A stretch of DNA of 64,000 bases, taken from NCBI GenBank assembly GCA_963814355.1, contig CAWFCZ010000026.1, forward strand, positions 1-64,000. The letters are read 5' to 3'. Positions 46,429-56,603 of the stretch are shown here, in pieces. The notes under the pieces were generated by a model. The model had not been told where the DNA came from and ran no database searches. It saw nothing but the letters and a program-made list of their open reading frames with translations. Position numbers and translations under genes: made by a program. Origin of the DNA: JADGOV01 sp963814355. GTDB taxonomy: Bacteria; Actinomycetota; Actinomycetes; JADGOV01. Each line of letters begins with the position of its first letter. Within the stretch, counting starts at the first letter, position 1.

Positions 46429-47228
46429 CAGGCGCCCCCATAGGGGCTGCGGCGGCGCTGGTCGTAGAGCCGTAGCGCTGCGTTGGTGAAGGTGAACGGG
46501 ACCTGAACCACCGTCAGCACTTGATCGACGTCGGTGGTGAGGCGGACGTCGAGGACGTCGGCCTCGGTGGTCCGTGACATCTCCTCCCGTTGGAGGAAGG
46601 AAAGTGATGCCCAGTACCGGCCGTGAGTGAGGCCGCTACAGAGCCGCCACATGAGGGCCGAGAAGTCCCCACCTAACTTGGTGGCCTCGCCCGCATGATG
46701 GACCACGGACTCGTAGCTGAACTGGCCGCAGACGTCATTGGGGTCGAGTTCCAGCGCTATAGCCAGGGACCGGATCTCGGCGATCCGCTGTTCGGCGGTG
46801 CGCTTGCCCTCGAAGACCTTGGCTGGCACAAGCTTGCGGACGTGGCCTGACTCCCAGGCCTCATGTCGGGCCAGTTTGAGTCGTCGGCGCAAGCGTTCGG
46901 GGCGTTGCGGGGGAGCTAGCAGCCAGACGGCGGTCGCAGCGTTCTCGATCGCTGACCGTAGGAGGGTGTAGGGAGCGTAGGGGTGCAGCACCCGGGCATC
47001 GCCTAGGAGCGACTTGACGGCGTGGAGATGGTCAACGGCGTGGGTGATCCCGTTCCAGGCGGCGTGTGCAACCTGAAGCTCGGGACTCTTTCGGCCATCA
47101 CCAGCAAGAGGACTTCCGGGCTCGACCTCTGGGGAGGTGCGCCCTGTCATGGCGAGCCACTCGTCGATGGTGGCGAACATCGCACCGCCGTCGAGGACGA
47201 GTCCCGTCCCCGCTCCCCTGTCGGCCAT
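46428..47228 (-). CDS. Hypothetical protein, unknown family
   Basis: 266 residues: FATIDEWLAMTGRTSPEVEPGSPLAGDGRKSPELQVAHAAWNGITHAVDHLHAVKSLLG, YAPYTLLRSAIENAATAVWLLAPPQRPERLRRRLKLARHEAWESGHVRK and LCSGLTHGRYWASLSFLQREEM. The AHAAWNG..HAVDHL..VKSL..........YTLLRSAIENAATA.WLL pattern occurs in many actinobacterial genes of unknown role. All-alpha; no catalytic motif seen. IS1595 is inserted 22 bases upstream of its start, which probably removed its promoter. Confidence 0.62.
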   Translation of the reverse strand: MADRGAGTGLVLDGGAMFATIDEWLAMTGRTSPEVEPGSPLAGDGRKSPELQVAHAAWNGITHAVDHLHAVKSLLGDARVLHPYAPYTLLRSAIENAATAVWLLAPPQRPERLRRRLKLARHEAWESGHVRKLVPAKVFEGKRTAEQRIAEIRSLAIALELDPNDVCGQFSYESVVHHAGEATKLGGDFSALMWRLCSGLTHGRYWASLSFLQREEMSRTTEADVLDVRLTTDVDQVLTVVQVPFTFTNAALRLYDQRRRSPYGGA

Positions 47229-47241
47229 CTGGTGCAGGATA

Positions 47242-47249
47242 ATGCCCTT
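47242..47249. repeat. IS1595 target-site duplication (left)
   Basis: ATGCCCTT directly precedes the left inverted repeat and is found again at 48368-48375 after the right one. Eight bases is the usual duplication of this family. Confidence 0.9.
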
Positions 47250-48367
47250 CCGGGCTATTCATCTGACCGGACTACGCTGAGGACTCGTGAGCGAGTATCG
47301 GCCGCGAGCTGGGGTGCACTACCCACGCTCGGCCGGTGAGCTCCGATCCTGGTTCGGCACCGATGCCGACTGCCTGGACTACCTGGACTGGCTGCGCTGG
47401 CCGCACGGGTTCGTCTGCCCCGAGTGTGGCCAGGCCGGTGGGTGGCGAGTGGCTGACGGCCGCCACAAGTGCTCCGGTTGTGGCAAGCGAACCGCGGTGA
47501 CCGCGGGCTCGCTGTTCGACCGTCGCCGTACGCCGCTGACGGTGTGGTTCGAGGCAATCTGGCTGTTCGCGTGGGGCAAGGACGGCATGTCCGCGTTGAG
47601 CCTGCAGCGCAGCTTGCAGATCGGCTCCTACGCGACCGCCTGGGCGATGCTGCACCGGCTGCGGGCAGTGCTGATCCGCCCGGGCCGAGACCGCCTGACA
47701 GGGACGGTGAAGGTCGACGAGACCTACATCGGAGGCGAGGAGCCGGGCCTTGCCGGCGGACGCGCGAAGGGCAAGAAGGCCCTTGTAGGCGTGGCTGTTG
47801 AGGTCTTCGAGCCACGCGGGATCGGGCGAGCTCGCATGCAGAATCCTCACCGATGCCTCCGCGGAGAGTCTGGGCGCGTTCGTGACCGCCCACGTCGAGC
47901 CGGGCACCCATGTGATCACCGACGGCTGGCCGAGCTACCGCGGCCTGACCGCGCTCGGGTACGCCCACGAGCCCCGCAGCCAACGCGCCGCACGCAATCG
48001 CGGGGAGGATCCCGGCCAGTTGCTGCCGGTGGTGCACCGGGTCGCATCGCTGGCCAAGCGCTGGCTGCTGGGCACCCACCAAGGAGGCGTCCAAGACGAG
48101 CACCTGCCCGACTACCTCGACGAGTTCGTCTTCCGGTTCAACCGGCGTCACTCACGCAGCCGCGGCATGGTTTCCTATCGCGTCCTGCAGCTGGCCGTGG
48201 CCCACGAGCCGGTGCGCTACCGCGACCTGGTGGCCAACCCGCAACCCAAGCCGGTGCCACCGCGCCCGCCCGGTCGCCGTGGCCACCCGCCGACGCTGGA
48301 CCAACCCAGCGCTAACCGCCCTTGGCGGCCGCTGACCTGCATTAGTCCGGTCAGATGAATAGCCCGG
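47250..48367 (+). mobile_element. Complete IS1595-family insertion sequence
   Basis: 1,118 bp with perfect 25-bp terminal inverted repeats beginning CCGGGCTATTCATCTGACCG (47250-47274) and its complement ending at 48367. It is flanked by ATGCCCTT duplications. It encodes one transposase. The removal of the element restores a 22-base palindrome with arms CAGGATAA and TTATCCTG. Confidence 0.92.
47287..48358 (+). CDS. tnpA: IS1595-family transposase, frameshifted
   Basis: GTG 47287 begins MSEYRPRAGVHYPRSAGELRSWFGTDADCLDYLDWLRWPHGFVCPECGQAG: N-terminal zinc ribbon (CPEC...CSGCGKR). The DDE core follows: VKVDETYIGGEEPG (first Asp), then after a one-base shift near 47822 ITDGWPSYRGLTALGY (second Asp) and HSRSRGMVSYRVLQLAV. 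GTHQGGVQDEHLPDYLDEFVFRFNRR carries the third acidic residue. Whether the enzyme is active depends on the shift being real. Confidence 0.88.
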
Positions 48368-48375
48368 ATGCCCTT

Positions 48376-49724
48376 TATCCTGCGGGTGGGGGAGGCTCGC
48401 CGGCGGGCTTCGGTACCCTTGCCCGGCCCGGCAACTCTCCCCCGCACGAAGGCCAAAGCTCATGGCTGAACAGCCGCCGCTAACTCCTCCTGGTCTGCCG
48501 AACTGGGTGGCGTCCGGTGTTGTCGGTGGGGCGGCGTGGGCGGCCGTGCAGGCCATGGCCGCCGACGTACGCTGACGACTGCACCCTCGGCGCACAGCAA
48601 GTCGCCTCGAGGCGAGGGCGCTCGCCTTGGACTGCCTGGGTTACCACTACGGAACCGGGCTGGCCGTAGAAGTGACTGGTGAGACCCGTGGCAGTGACGG
48701 AAGCTGGACGATTGACGTCGAGGACCTTGATGGGTCGACGAGCTACTCGGTTGAGGTTCCCGTCAACCCGGGCGGTGTGGAGGAGCTGGCGTATCGCCGA
48801 GTGCCGAGGGCGGTCAATCCGTAACCCGGTAGTCCCACCCAACGTCGGGTCGGATGCCTCAACCCCGATTGACACCCAGTACACAACGTCCTTGTGTACT
48901 GGGTGTCGCAGCGGCCCCGCCGCCTGCCGACGGCCGGCTACGGTCGGCTGGGTGACCGAGGGCGACCACAGCGGAGAGGTGGCCGACATGCTCGATTGCC
49001 AGCTGCGGCACCGGCGTCCCCGCCCCGACCGCCGGCGGCCACGGCGGCGAGCTGGCCGCCCGAGCCCTGGACCAGGCGCTGATCTACCCGCCGTCACCCA
49101 CCCCGAGCGGCTTCGCTGGCGCGCTGGCCCTGGCCGGCACCACCGCCCACCCTGACAACGGCGACGCGGGGTGGATGGGTTGGGGCCGCCGCCCCGGCTG
49201 GTCATGCCGTGGGGGCGGGTCGCCCTCGCGGAGCATCTGACCGCCGGCGAGGCGGCCGTACCCGGCCGGGCGCTGCGCGTCGGCACCACCTACCTCAGCA
49301 GCCAACTCACCACCGGCTGACCGGCCGCGACTGCGGGTGCCGCAGCCGGCGGCTTGGCGTTAGGGGTGTCACCGCGGTGTCACGGCTGCCAGCGGGGGTG
49401 GGGAAGGGCAGTCGTTCCTTTCCGATGGAGATTCAGCCCCGATGGTCACTACATCCCGAACCCGGCCGGCGCCGGCCGTCAGCGTCGGGCGCGGGCTGAC
49501 GGCGTACAACGTCACTGGGTACGGCGGCGCGTCCCGGGTGCTGGCCGGTTGCTGCACCAGTACCTTCCCGGCGGCGGCGGGACCGACCCGCGTTGCCGCA
49601 GCTGTCCGAGGCGGAACTCCGCGAGCTGTTGGTAGATCCGCCATAGTGCGTCGGGCCATGCAAGCAGCGTGAGGCGCGCCGCCCACCAGTGAGGGTCCAG
49701 GAAGCGGGATCAGTCGACTGGACG
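48376..49724. other. Intergenic/remnant region without a confident gene
   Basis: About 1.35 kb between the IS and the type III R-M operon. Possible tiny ORFs: 48462-48575 (+, 37 residues, MAEQPPLTPPGLPNWVASGVV...) and 48627-48824 (+, 65 residues with LAVEVTGETRGSDGSWTIDVEDLDGSTSYSVEV). Neither has a strong ribosome site or a recognised family. Several fragments such as MPWGRVALAEHLTAGEAAVPGR read like broken coding sequence. I cannot assign them. Confidence 0.4.
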
Positions 49725-52415
49725 CTACGGCAGCGACTCCGCCGTGCTCACGACCTTGAAGTCGACGCCCAGAGCACTTTCAAAATGCCTCTGGCCGCAC
49801 TGGACCTTCCGCCGTTCCGTCTCCGACAGAAGCCAGGGGTCGTCCACGGACTTCGTTTCGCGGACAAGGTAGAGGCGTTGCTGGGACTGCCCATGCTCGT
49901 CGCGCTCCTCCATTACAAGCGCCCAGTCCGGGTTGTAGCCGCCTACCGGCGTCCGGACCTTGAACCAGTTCGGCAACTTCGCGTACAGCAGCACGTCGTC
50001 GCGGGACTCGAGCCCCTCGACGAAATCACGCTCCACTTGGGAGTCGCTGACCACCTGGTCGTAGAGCCCGTGCGGTGAGGGCACCAGGTACTCCTCCCAA
50101 CTCGTCACCTCGTCGGCAAGCGATGCCATCTCGTAGAACTCCCCGCTCTGCACGTACTTGATCCCGTCGACAAGCTGCTCGGCGGAGGCCCGCCGCAGCG
50201 CGTTCGCCACAACTACACATATGCCGTGCGGGTTCTCCATGAAGCCGGGAACGTGCTTCACGGCGGCGAGCACGCGCGTAACCGTCCGCCTGGTCAGCCG
50301 GACGGGGTTGGATGACGTCGCCAAGATGTCCTGCACTAACTGCGTCATATTCGGCAGGGATGACGGCGTCTCGGCGGCGGTCGTGGCTGCCTTTCTGGCC
50401 GTCAGCACGACTGCCGAGAGCTTGTCTGCTGCGTCGTCGAGGTGGACTGCGGCCTTCTGAAGATAGATCTTCGGGGCCTCAACAGCCGCCCGTTCGATGA
50501 TGGGCACGGCCTCCGCCACGAGGCGATCCGTGTCGATGCTCACGGTGTAGCGCGTCTTGGCACTGATGCGGGACCACAACTGCACGAAGTCATCCGACAG
50601 CGTGGCCGCTTTGCGCAACGAGGCCTGCCCACGCTTGCGCGCGTCCGGCGGCGGGGGCGGGAGCGTCTGGCCGGGCGCGTCCTCCTGTAGCTCGGCCTGG
50701 AGTCCCTCGACGTAGCTTTCGTAGCTCTCGTTAGCGACCACGGTGAGTACGTTTACGTTCTCGTCGAAGACCCGGGATCCGTCGCTATCGACGCATAGCC
50801 GCACGCCACGGCCGATCTCCTGCCGCTTCCTGATGTCGGAGCGCGCTGCGGCAAGCGTGCAGATCTGGAAGACGTTCGGATTGTCCCACCCTTCACGAAG
50901 CGCGCTGTGCGAGAAGATGAAGCTGACAGGCTCATCCATGGAGAGCAGGCGCCTTTTGTTGCGCATGATGAGCTGGAAGGCCGCTTCGTCCTCCTTGCTG
51001 TCCCCGCTGGAGTCGATCGCCTTTGTACCCTTCTTCGTCCTGCGTTCAGCGAAGTACGCGGCTTGCACATCTGTGACTTGCATCGACGCGAACTGCGGGA
51101 AGCCCGCTTTCAGCTCGTCGAAGACCTCCGCGAAGGCCTGACGGAGGGGCGCCTCCTCTCCCTGATAGTTGGCGACGTGGTCGATGAAGAAAAGCGACAA
51201 CACCTTGATGCCCTGCTTGGACAGTCGGCGCTGCTTCAGCATGTGCTCTCGCACGGTGTAGCGGATCTGCTCCTTGACCAGTCGCGCCCTGTCGACCCCC
51301 CACTCCTCCCCGAGCGCGATCTCCTCCCCGTTCTCGAAGCGGACGAAGCTCTGCCCACTGTTGATCTCCTCAACGCAGTAGTCGTTGTATTCCTGGCGCT
51401 TGGTGATGTCACCGAGATTGATCCCGGGCTGAACGAGCGCCGGCTTGGCCTTGACGGCGCCCGACGCCAGCCGCTGGTGAACCTCGACCTTGGCGCTGAT
51501 CTTCTTGCCCACGGCGCTGATGCTGATGAGGCGCAGATATGGCTGGTTGGCGTCCAGATCAGACAGTACGGACGCGACCTCGATCCGCTTCACCAGGCCA
51601 CCACGGTAAGCGTCGTACGGCGTCAAGCGGTGGATCAAGTAGTACGACTTCCTGTGCGTCGCGCTGAACCGCAGGGCCGCCATCGGCGCCAGACTCGCGA
51701 GGGCCTCGACGCTCTGTTCGCTCTCCATGTTCTGTGGCTCGTCGAGTAGCAGAATCGGCCTGGTTGCCTGAAGCAGATGCAGAGGCGTCTCTCCCTGCAG
51801 TCGGTCGCTTGCCCTCTTGATGACGTTTCCTGACTTGTTGAACGAATCCAGCGTCATGATCAGAAACTCGACCGCATCGCTCAACGCGAACTGTCGCACC
51901 GTCGTCGGCGTGGTTGAGGAGTACGTGGATACCCGGTAGGGCGTAGCCGGATACAGCTCCTTTAGGTGCGTCGCCAGGGAGGCGAACGCCTCGTTCACCG
52001 TCTCGCGAACGGCCACACCGGGCACCACGATGATGAACTTCCGGAATCCGAAGTTGCGATACAACTCCAGCGCGGTCCGTATGTAGACGTACGTCTTGCC
52101 GGTACCAGTCTCCATCTCCACGGCGAAGTTCGGAAACGTCACATCCGTCTGTATCCCGCCCACGTCGGCAGATGCAGTGATCCATCCGCTCCTGTCGTCG
52201 GCGGGCTCCGGCGTCAAGCCGCCCTCGGCTTGGATCCGTCGCACGTTGTCGAAGATGACCTGACGCGGCAGCAAGTCTCCGTTCGACACTGCGGTAGCCG
52301 TGCCGATGAGTTCAAAGGACGGCGCATCCCGCTTGGGCTGCCCTTCGAACACCCCCACGGCTGATTGGATCGCGTCTAGCTGGTGCTGCTGTGCGGGATC
52401 GAACTGGAAGTCCAT
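49725..52415 (-). CDS. res: Type III restriction enzyme, Res subunit
   Basis: About 896 residues; intact. ATG 52415 shares its A with the mod stop (TGATG); a GTG at 52436 is also in frame. SF2 helicase motifs: FAVEMETGTGKTYVYIRTALELYR (Walker A), TRPILLLDEPQNMES (DEPQ motif II), AALRFSATHRK (motif III), FIFSHSALREGWDNPNVFQICTL and RQEIGRGVRLCVD (V/VI). The C-terminal nuclease is NPDWALVMEERDEHGQSQQRLYLVRETKS (PD...RETK). It translocates or switches along DNA and cuts about 25-27 bases from an unmethylated site pair, as other EcoP1I-like enzymes do. Confidence 0.93.
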   Translation of the reverse strand: MDFQFDPAQQHQLDAIQSAVGVFEGQPKRDAPSFELIGTATAVSNGDLLPRQVIFDNVRRIQAEGGLTPEPADDRSGWITASADVGGIQTDVTFPNFAVEMETGTGKTYVYIRTALELYRNFGFRKFIIVVPGVAVRETVNEAFASLATHLKELYPATPYRVSTYSSTTPTTVRQFALSDAVEFLIMTLDSFNKSGNVIKRASDRLQGETPLHLLQATRPILLLDEPQNMESEQSVEALASLAPMAALRFSATHRKSYYLIHRLTPYDAYRGGLVKRIEVASVLSDLDANQPYLRLISISAVGKKISAKVEVHQRLASGAVKAKPALVQPGINLGDITKRQEYNDYCVEEINSGQSFVRFENGEEIALGEEWGVDRARLVKEQIRYTVREHMLKQRRLSKQGIKVLSLFFIDHVANYQGEEAPLRQAFAEVFDELKAGFPQFASMQVTDVQAAYFAERRTKKGTKAIDSSGDSKEDEAAFQLIMRNKRRLLSMDEPVSFIFSHSALREGWDNPNVFQICTLAAARSDIRKRQEIGRGVRLCVDSDGSRVFDENVNVLTVVANESYESYVEGLQAELQEDAPGQTLPPPPPDARKRGQASLRKAATLSDDFVQLWSRISAKTRYTVSIDTDRLVAEAVPIIERAAVEAPKIYLQKAAVHLDDAADKLSAVVLTARKAATTAAETPSSLPNMTQLVQDILATSSNPVRLTRRTVTRVLAAVKHVPGFMENPHGICVVVANALRRASAEQLVDGIKYVQSGEFYEMASLADEVTSWEEYLVPSPHGLYDQVVSDSQVERDFVEGLESRDDVLLYAKLPNWFKVRTPVGGYNPDWALVMEERDEHGQSQQRLYLVRETKSVDDPWLLSETERRKVQCGQRHFESALGVDFKVVSTAESLP

Positions 52416-54256
52416 CAGATTGACTTGAAGCGGCACTGGAGCGCGAGGTTGGCTGCTGCTGTGTCGTCCAGTGCGGTTTCCCTACAGACGAGGGTGTCAC
52501 TGGATTCGAGAGACAGCTCGCTCTGCAGTTGCTCCGGTTCCACAGCGTCGGCAAGGCAGACGATCAGGCGAGTCGACTGCCCAGCACCCTTAACGACCAA
52601 GGTGTCCTTCACCGCGGCGGGTTGAAGAGTCGCTGTTAGGTGACGCGCTTCGGAGATCACGACCTCCCATGCCACAGCCTCCGGCGTCCAGCCAGGGATC
52701 AGCCGATCCTCGTCCTGTAGTAGTGCTGCGACGTACTCCTCGGCGCGCTCTGTCGGCGCGACAGGTACGGACGTGAGCGGGCGGATGTTAGAAGCTGTCA
52801 GTGCGAAGTAGCGGAAGCCCGTGTCAACCTCGCCACCCACGGCCTTGCCCGCTCGCCGGAGCCGTTCGGCGGTGATGCCCGCGATCGTCTTGAACGCCGG
52901 ACGATCTGTGGGCTCCGGAAGCTGCACCAGAAGAAAGCGCCGACTTCCGCCGTCTTCTGCGTTCTGGGCCATCACCGCGTGCCCTGTCGTCCCGGAACCC
53001 GCGAAGAAGTCCAGGACCAGGTCCTCATCCTTTGCACTAGTACACAGCCGGACTAGACGCTTGATGAGCTTGGTCGGCTTGGGGTTGTCGAAGACGCCAG
53101 CCAGGTTCAGGTCCTTCAGCTCGTTGTTTGCTTCGTGCGTATGGCCGGCATCCTCGTGCGACCAGATGGTGACCGGCGTGACGCCGTCCTTGATGTCTGA
53201 CAGGAAGGTCTTGCGAGATGGCTGCGCCTCTCCGTCCTTGCCGAACCGAATCTCATCGTCCTCGAAGAAGCGATCCAGCGACGCGTGCGAGAAGCGAGAG
53301 AAGGTTCCTGCCGGAGGGCGCCACTCAACACCGTTGCTGAATACGTGCACGAAGTCGCGATCCCGCCCGCTCTTCGCGTGGAGCGGTGTCGCTTTCCATG
53401 GCCCCTTGCTGTGGTTGTTCGGGTTGCGGTAGGCCTTCTTCTGCGCCTCGTTGCGGGGCTCGGCGTTCAGCACGACTTCGTTCCGGGACTTCCCGTAGAT
53501 CAGAATGTAGTCGTGGGTGGCCGAGAACCACGTGGCGTCGTTGCTGCGGGTGTACTTCTTCTGCCAGATCACGGACGCGATGAAGTTCTCCTCACCAAAC
53601 ACTTCGTTCATGAGCTGCCGAAGGTTGTGGACTTCGTTGTCGTCGATGCTCACACAAATCACGCCGTCGTCACGGAGTAGCTGCCGGGCGACGAACAGCC
53701 GCGGGTACAGGAACGATAACCACCGCGAGTGCACCCGGCCGGAAGTCTCCAGCTTCGTTGTGGTTGCGGCCCCCTCCTCGGTCACCTGCCCTGTCAGTTC
53801 CAGGTAGGGCTTGATCGGCGACGCGTAGTTGTCGGGGTAGATGAAGTCCTTCCCGGTGTTGTAGGGGGGATCGATGAAGATCATCTTCACCTGGCCGAAG
53901 TAGCCTGCGTGGAGCAGCTTCAGTACCTCCAGGTTGTCGCCCTCCACGAAGACGTTCTTGGTTACCTCGAAGCTCACGGACGCCTCTGGAATGGCCCTCA
54001 AGGTGGCGTCCACTGGCGCCTGGAGGTTCCGCAAGGCGTCGCGCCTCCCTGCCCACGAGAAGAGGAAGCGTTCCCCCTCGCCGCTCGCGGTGAGGCCCAG
54101 GGCGTCAAGGAGCGCCGCCGGGTCCAGAGCGCCCTCCACGACCGCCTCCGGGACGAGGTGCGAGACCGCCGCGAGTCGCTCCTCCCAGGCGCTGGACGGG
54201 CCGGGCTCGTACGCAGTCTCGGAAATCATTGGGCTTTGTTGCTCCTGCTCATCCAT
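52415..54256 (-). CDS. mod: Type III DNA methyltransferase, Mod subunit
   Basis: 613 residues; intact. SFEVTKNVFVEGDNLEVLKLLHAGYFGQVKMIFIDPPYNTGKDFIYPDNY contains motif IV (DPPYNTG); RVHSRWLSFLYPRLFVARQLLRDDGVICVSIDDNEVHNLRQLMNEVFG follows; motif I is EDLVLDFFAGSGTTGHAVMAQN late in the sequence, the beta-class order. WQKKYTRSNDATWFSATHDYILIYGKS lies at the start of the recognition region, whose middle (about residues 240-400) sets the target. It methylates adenine and lends specificity to Res. Confidence 0.93.
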   Translation of the reverse strand: MDEQEQQSPMISETAYEPGPSSAWEERLAAVSHLVPEAVVEGALDPAALLDALGLTASGEGERFLFSWAGRRDALRNLQAPVDATLRAIPEASVSFEVTKNVFVEGDNLEVLKLLHAGYFGQVKMIFIDPPYNTGKDFIYPDNYASPIKPYLELTGQVTEEGAATTTKLETSGRVHSRWLSFLYPRLFVARQLLRDDGVICVSIDDNEVHNLRQLMNEVFGEENFIASVIWQKKYTRSNDATWFSATHDYILIYGKSRNEVVLNAEPRNEAQKKAYRNPNNHSKGPWKATPLHAKSGRDRDFVHVFSNGVEWRPPAGTFSRFSHASLDRFFEDDEIRFGKDGEAQPSRKTFLSDIKDGVTPVTIWSHEDAGHTHEANNELKDLNLAGVFDNPKPTKLIKRLVRLCTSAKDEDLVLDFFAGSGTTGHAVMAQNAEDGGSRRFLLVQLPEPTDRPAFKTIAGITAERLRRAGKAVGGEVDTGFRYFALTASNIRPLTSVPVAPTERAEEYVAALLQDEDRLIPGWTPEAVAWEVVISEARHLTATLQPAAVKDTLVVKGAGQSTRLIVCLADAVEPEQLQSELSLESSDTLVCRETALDDTAAANLALQCRFKSI

Positions 54257-55217
54257 GGATCTTGTAGTGCTTCATGACGCTATCGGTGAAGGCGACTGCC
54301 TCGTTGGCAGTGGTGGGCACGGAGAACATGCTCTCTGCCGCCGCCGACAAAGCGCCAGCAGTCCCCTGGATCTCGTGCACGAGGACCCGGTCGTGGACCA
54401 ACTGCGTCGAGTAGAAGAGGCCCAGCAACGGCGGCTGGCCCGGAAGGCCTTGAGCGAGCATCGCTAGCCGATCCCAGCGGCGCCTGTCGGTCGTCCGGTA
54501 GTACCTGTGAAACGAGCTGACCAGGTCGGCGCCTTTGGTGTGCTTCTTCATCTCAACGACCGCTCGCGCCTCGTGGGTGACGGCGGACACCAGTACGACG
54601 TCCGCATCACCCGGCCATGGGGTCCGTGTCTTGGACAGCGCAGCTTCAAGGGTCGTGTAGCTCCAGTACAGGCCCTTCTGCGGGACGAAGTACTCCCCGG
54701 TATGCCGGTAGATGCGCGTCTGGATTACCTGCCAAGACACCACCTCTACCTTGGTGGGGCGCCCGTCCTGCCCGAAGGGACACAGCAGGACGTGTCCGCG
54801 GCCGTCCTCCCAGGAGAACCACTCCGGGATGATCGCCCAAGCAGGTGACAGACCGCCGAGCATCGCCAACTCGTACACGCCCGCGGCCTCTACGAAGTTG
54901 GACGGGTCTACGGCCAGAGCCGCGGTGACCGCCTCCTCGTCGTAGGCCGCGACCCCGCCAGGCTCCTCGACCGCGGAGCGCTTCATCCACAGGATCGGCT
55001 CCAGGGAGCCTGTCGACCAGTTGATGAAGAAGTCGAAGCTCACCGCGTACAACCCGGCGGCGGACAGGGTCGCTACGTCGAACCAGGCCTCCGGCGGTCC
55101 CCAGCCTGGCCGCGATACCGAAAGCTGTTGTCGGTTGCCGACTCTGGCGTGGACTGGCCGTGTAGCGCGCCAGCGCCTAGACGCCGACTGCTGCGGTCGA
55201 GCACTCGCGTCCGACAT
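54249..55217 (-). CDS. PD-(D/E)XK-like accessory protein of the type III R-M operon
   Basis: 322 residues, ATG 55217 behind GGGAGG; overlaps mod by 8 bases, so it is the first gene of the operon. WFDVATLSAAGLYAVSFDFFINWSTGSLEPILWMKRS, AWAIIPEWFSWEDGRGHVLLCPFG and WPGDADVVLVSAVTHEARAVVEMKKHTKGADLVSSFHRYYRTTDRRRWDRLAM. The D(x)VVLV ... VVEMKKHT segment fits a PD-(D/E)XK core (Asp, E-x-K). I do not recognise the family. Type III operons normally contain only mod and res, so this could be a second nuclease, an anti-nuclease, or a regulator. Confidence 0.68.
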   Translation of the reverse strand: MSDASARPQQSASRRWRATRPVHARVGNRQQLSVSRPGWGPPEAWFDVATLSAAGLYAVSFDFFINWSTGSLEPILWMKRSAVEEPGGVAAYDEEAVTAALAVDPSNFVEAAGVYELAMLGGLSPAWAIIPEWFSWEDGRGHVLLCPFGQDGRPTKVEVVSWQVIQTRIYRHTGEYFVPQKGLYWSYTTLEAALSKTRTPWPGDADVVLVSAVTHEARAVVEMKKHTKGADLVSSFHRYYRTTDRRRWDRLAMLAQGLPGQPPLLGLFYSTQLVHDRVLVHEIQGTAGALSAAAESMFSVPTTANEAVAFTDSVMKHYKIHG

Positions 55218-55280
55218 CCGGCCTCCCAGGTAGTCCCCCGTGGGCCCTCCACTGTCTATCAGCCACGGTTGCGCCTGTAG

Positions 55281-55318
55281 GGGGTCGCCTGAGTAACGGC
55301 GGGATTTCCGTTGTTAGG
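55281..55318 (+). repeat. Tn3 left terminal inverted repeat
   Basis: 38 bp starting GGGGTCGCCTGAGTAACGGC. Differs from the right end (59718-59755) at two positions. Confidence 0.9.
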
Positions 55319-55682
55319 ACCGTCCGCGGAGCGGGAGACCGGCGCGGCTGAGTTCCCCCGATTGACATCGGAGGTGTACGGGGTCGAGCGGGAAAGGAAC
55401 AGCGAAGGCCCTAGCCCGCCAGTGTCCAGCCCGGAGTTGGGTGCGGGCGGTCCCGTTGTTGCCGAAGTGGTAGACGGTCACAGGAGGCCGCTACCTTCCC
55501 ACGGAGGCCCAGACGGTGTGATCCGACAGACACGACCGCCAGAGCCAGCACCCCGACGACTGGCAGTCCGACCATGACGAGGTCATCGAGCGCCGACGCC
55601 TCCGGCGCGGTCCGGACAGTGCCCGGGGGGGCCCGGAAGCAGGCGTCGCCGGCTTTGCCCGTGGGTCTGTGGCCCGGCTGAG

Positions 55683-56584
55683 TCAGCGTCGCCGCCGGGC
55701 CGGGTCACGCTCGGCGACGTGGCGGGCGACGGCGTCCGGCCCCGGCCGGGCGTAGCGCTCGAGGCTGCGCACCGACGTGTGCCGGGACCGGGCCAGCAGC
55801 ATGACCAGGCTGTCGCCGTCCTCGGCGGCGTGGGTCAGCGCGGAATGCCGCAGCTGGTGCAGCGTCCACCCGGTCGTCGCGGTGAACGCCGCGGCGGCGC
55901 GGCGGTAGGACAGCCGGGCCCGGCCGGTGGCCGGGTCGAGGTCGACGGTGGCGACTGCGCGGGTGGGTGCCCGATCGGCCAGGAACACCGGGCCGACACC
56001 CCGGCCGGCGAGCAGTCGGGGTAGCAGCTGAGCGGTCCCGGTCTGCCAGAACACCCATTCCGTCGCGCCGCCCTTCGACCGCACCTGGGCCGCTTGTTCG
56101 CCACGTCGAGGTCGGCGACGTCGAGGGCGAGGATCTCTCCGGTGCGGGCCGCGGTCTCATACAGCAGCCGCCACAGCGTCTTCTCCCGCAGCGGCACGTC
56201 CCGTCGCCACAGGGTCTCGACCTGCCGGTAGGTCAACGCCCGGGTCCGGTCCGGGACCTCCCGCCGCCGGGCCAGCCCACCCGTCGGGTTCTCGGCGAGC
56301 CAGCCCTGGGCCCGCCACCATCGGATCGCCGACCGCAGCGTCGCCAGCTCCCGGTTCCACGTCGCCGGCGAGACGCCGTCATACCGCCGGCGAAACCAGC
56401 CCTCCACGGTCGCGGCGTCGACCTCGCCGAGCCGGGTATCCGGGCCGAGGCCGCCGGCCAGGCCGGTCAACGACGCGGTGTACACCCGCCGGGTCGTCAG
56501 CGCCAGCTCGACTCCGTCGAGGTAATTGTCCACCGCCGTGCCCACCGTGGGCGGGACGTGCGGCAGCCGCGCGACCTGACCCAT
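55683..56584 (-). CDS. tnpI: TnpI-like tyrosine recombinase of the Tn3 element, frameshifted
   Basis: ATG 56584 (MGQVARLPHVPPTVGTAVDNYLDGVELALTTRRVY...). Core-binding: LATLRSAIRWWRAQGWLAENPTGGL. Catalytic: WRLLYETAARTGEILALDVADLDV (first Arg), after a shift near 56098 TGWTLHQLRHSALTHAAEDGDSLVMLLARSRHTSVRSLERYARPG (HxxR, His, Tyr). Tn4430-type Tn3 transposons use such TnpI enzymes to resolve cointegrates, and the next region holds matching repeats. Confidence 0.83.
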
Positions 56585-56603
56585 CAGCGACCTCCGGACT
56601 GTG

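Noticed and set aside
48480..49289. 269-residue minus-strand ORF
   Set aside because: Arg/Pro-rich shadow frame with no conserved motifs or plausible start.
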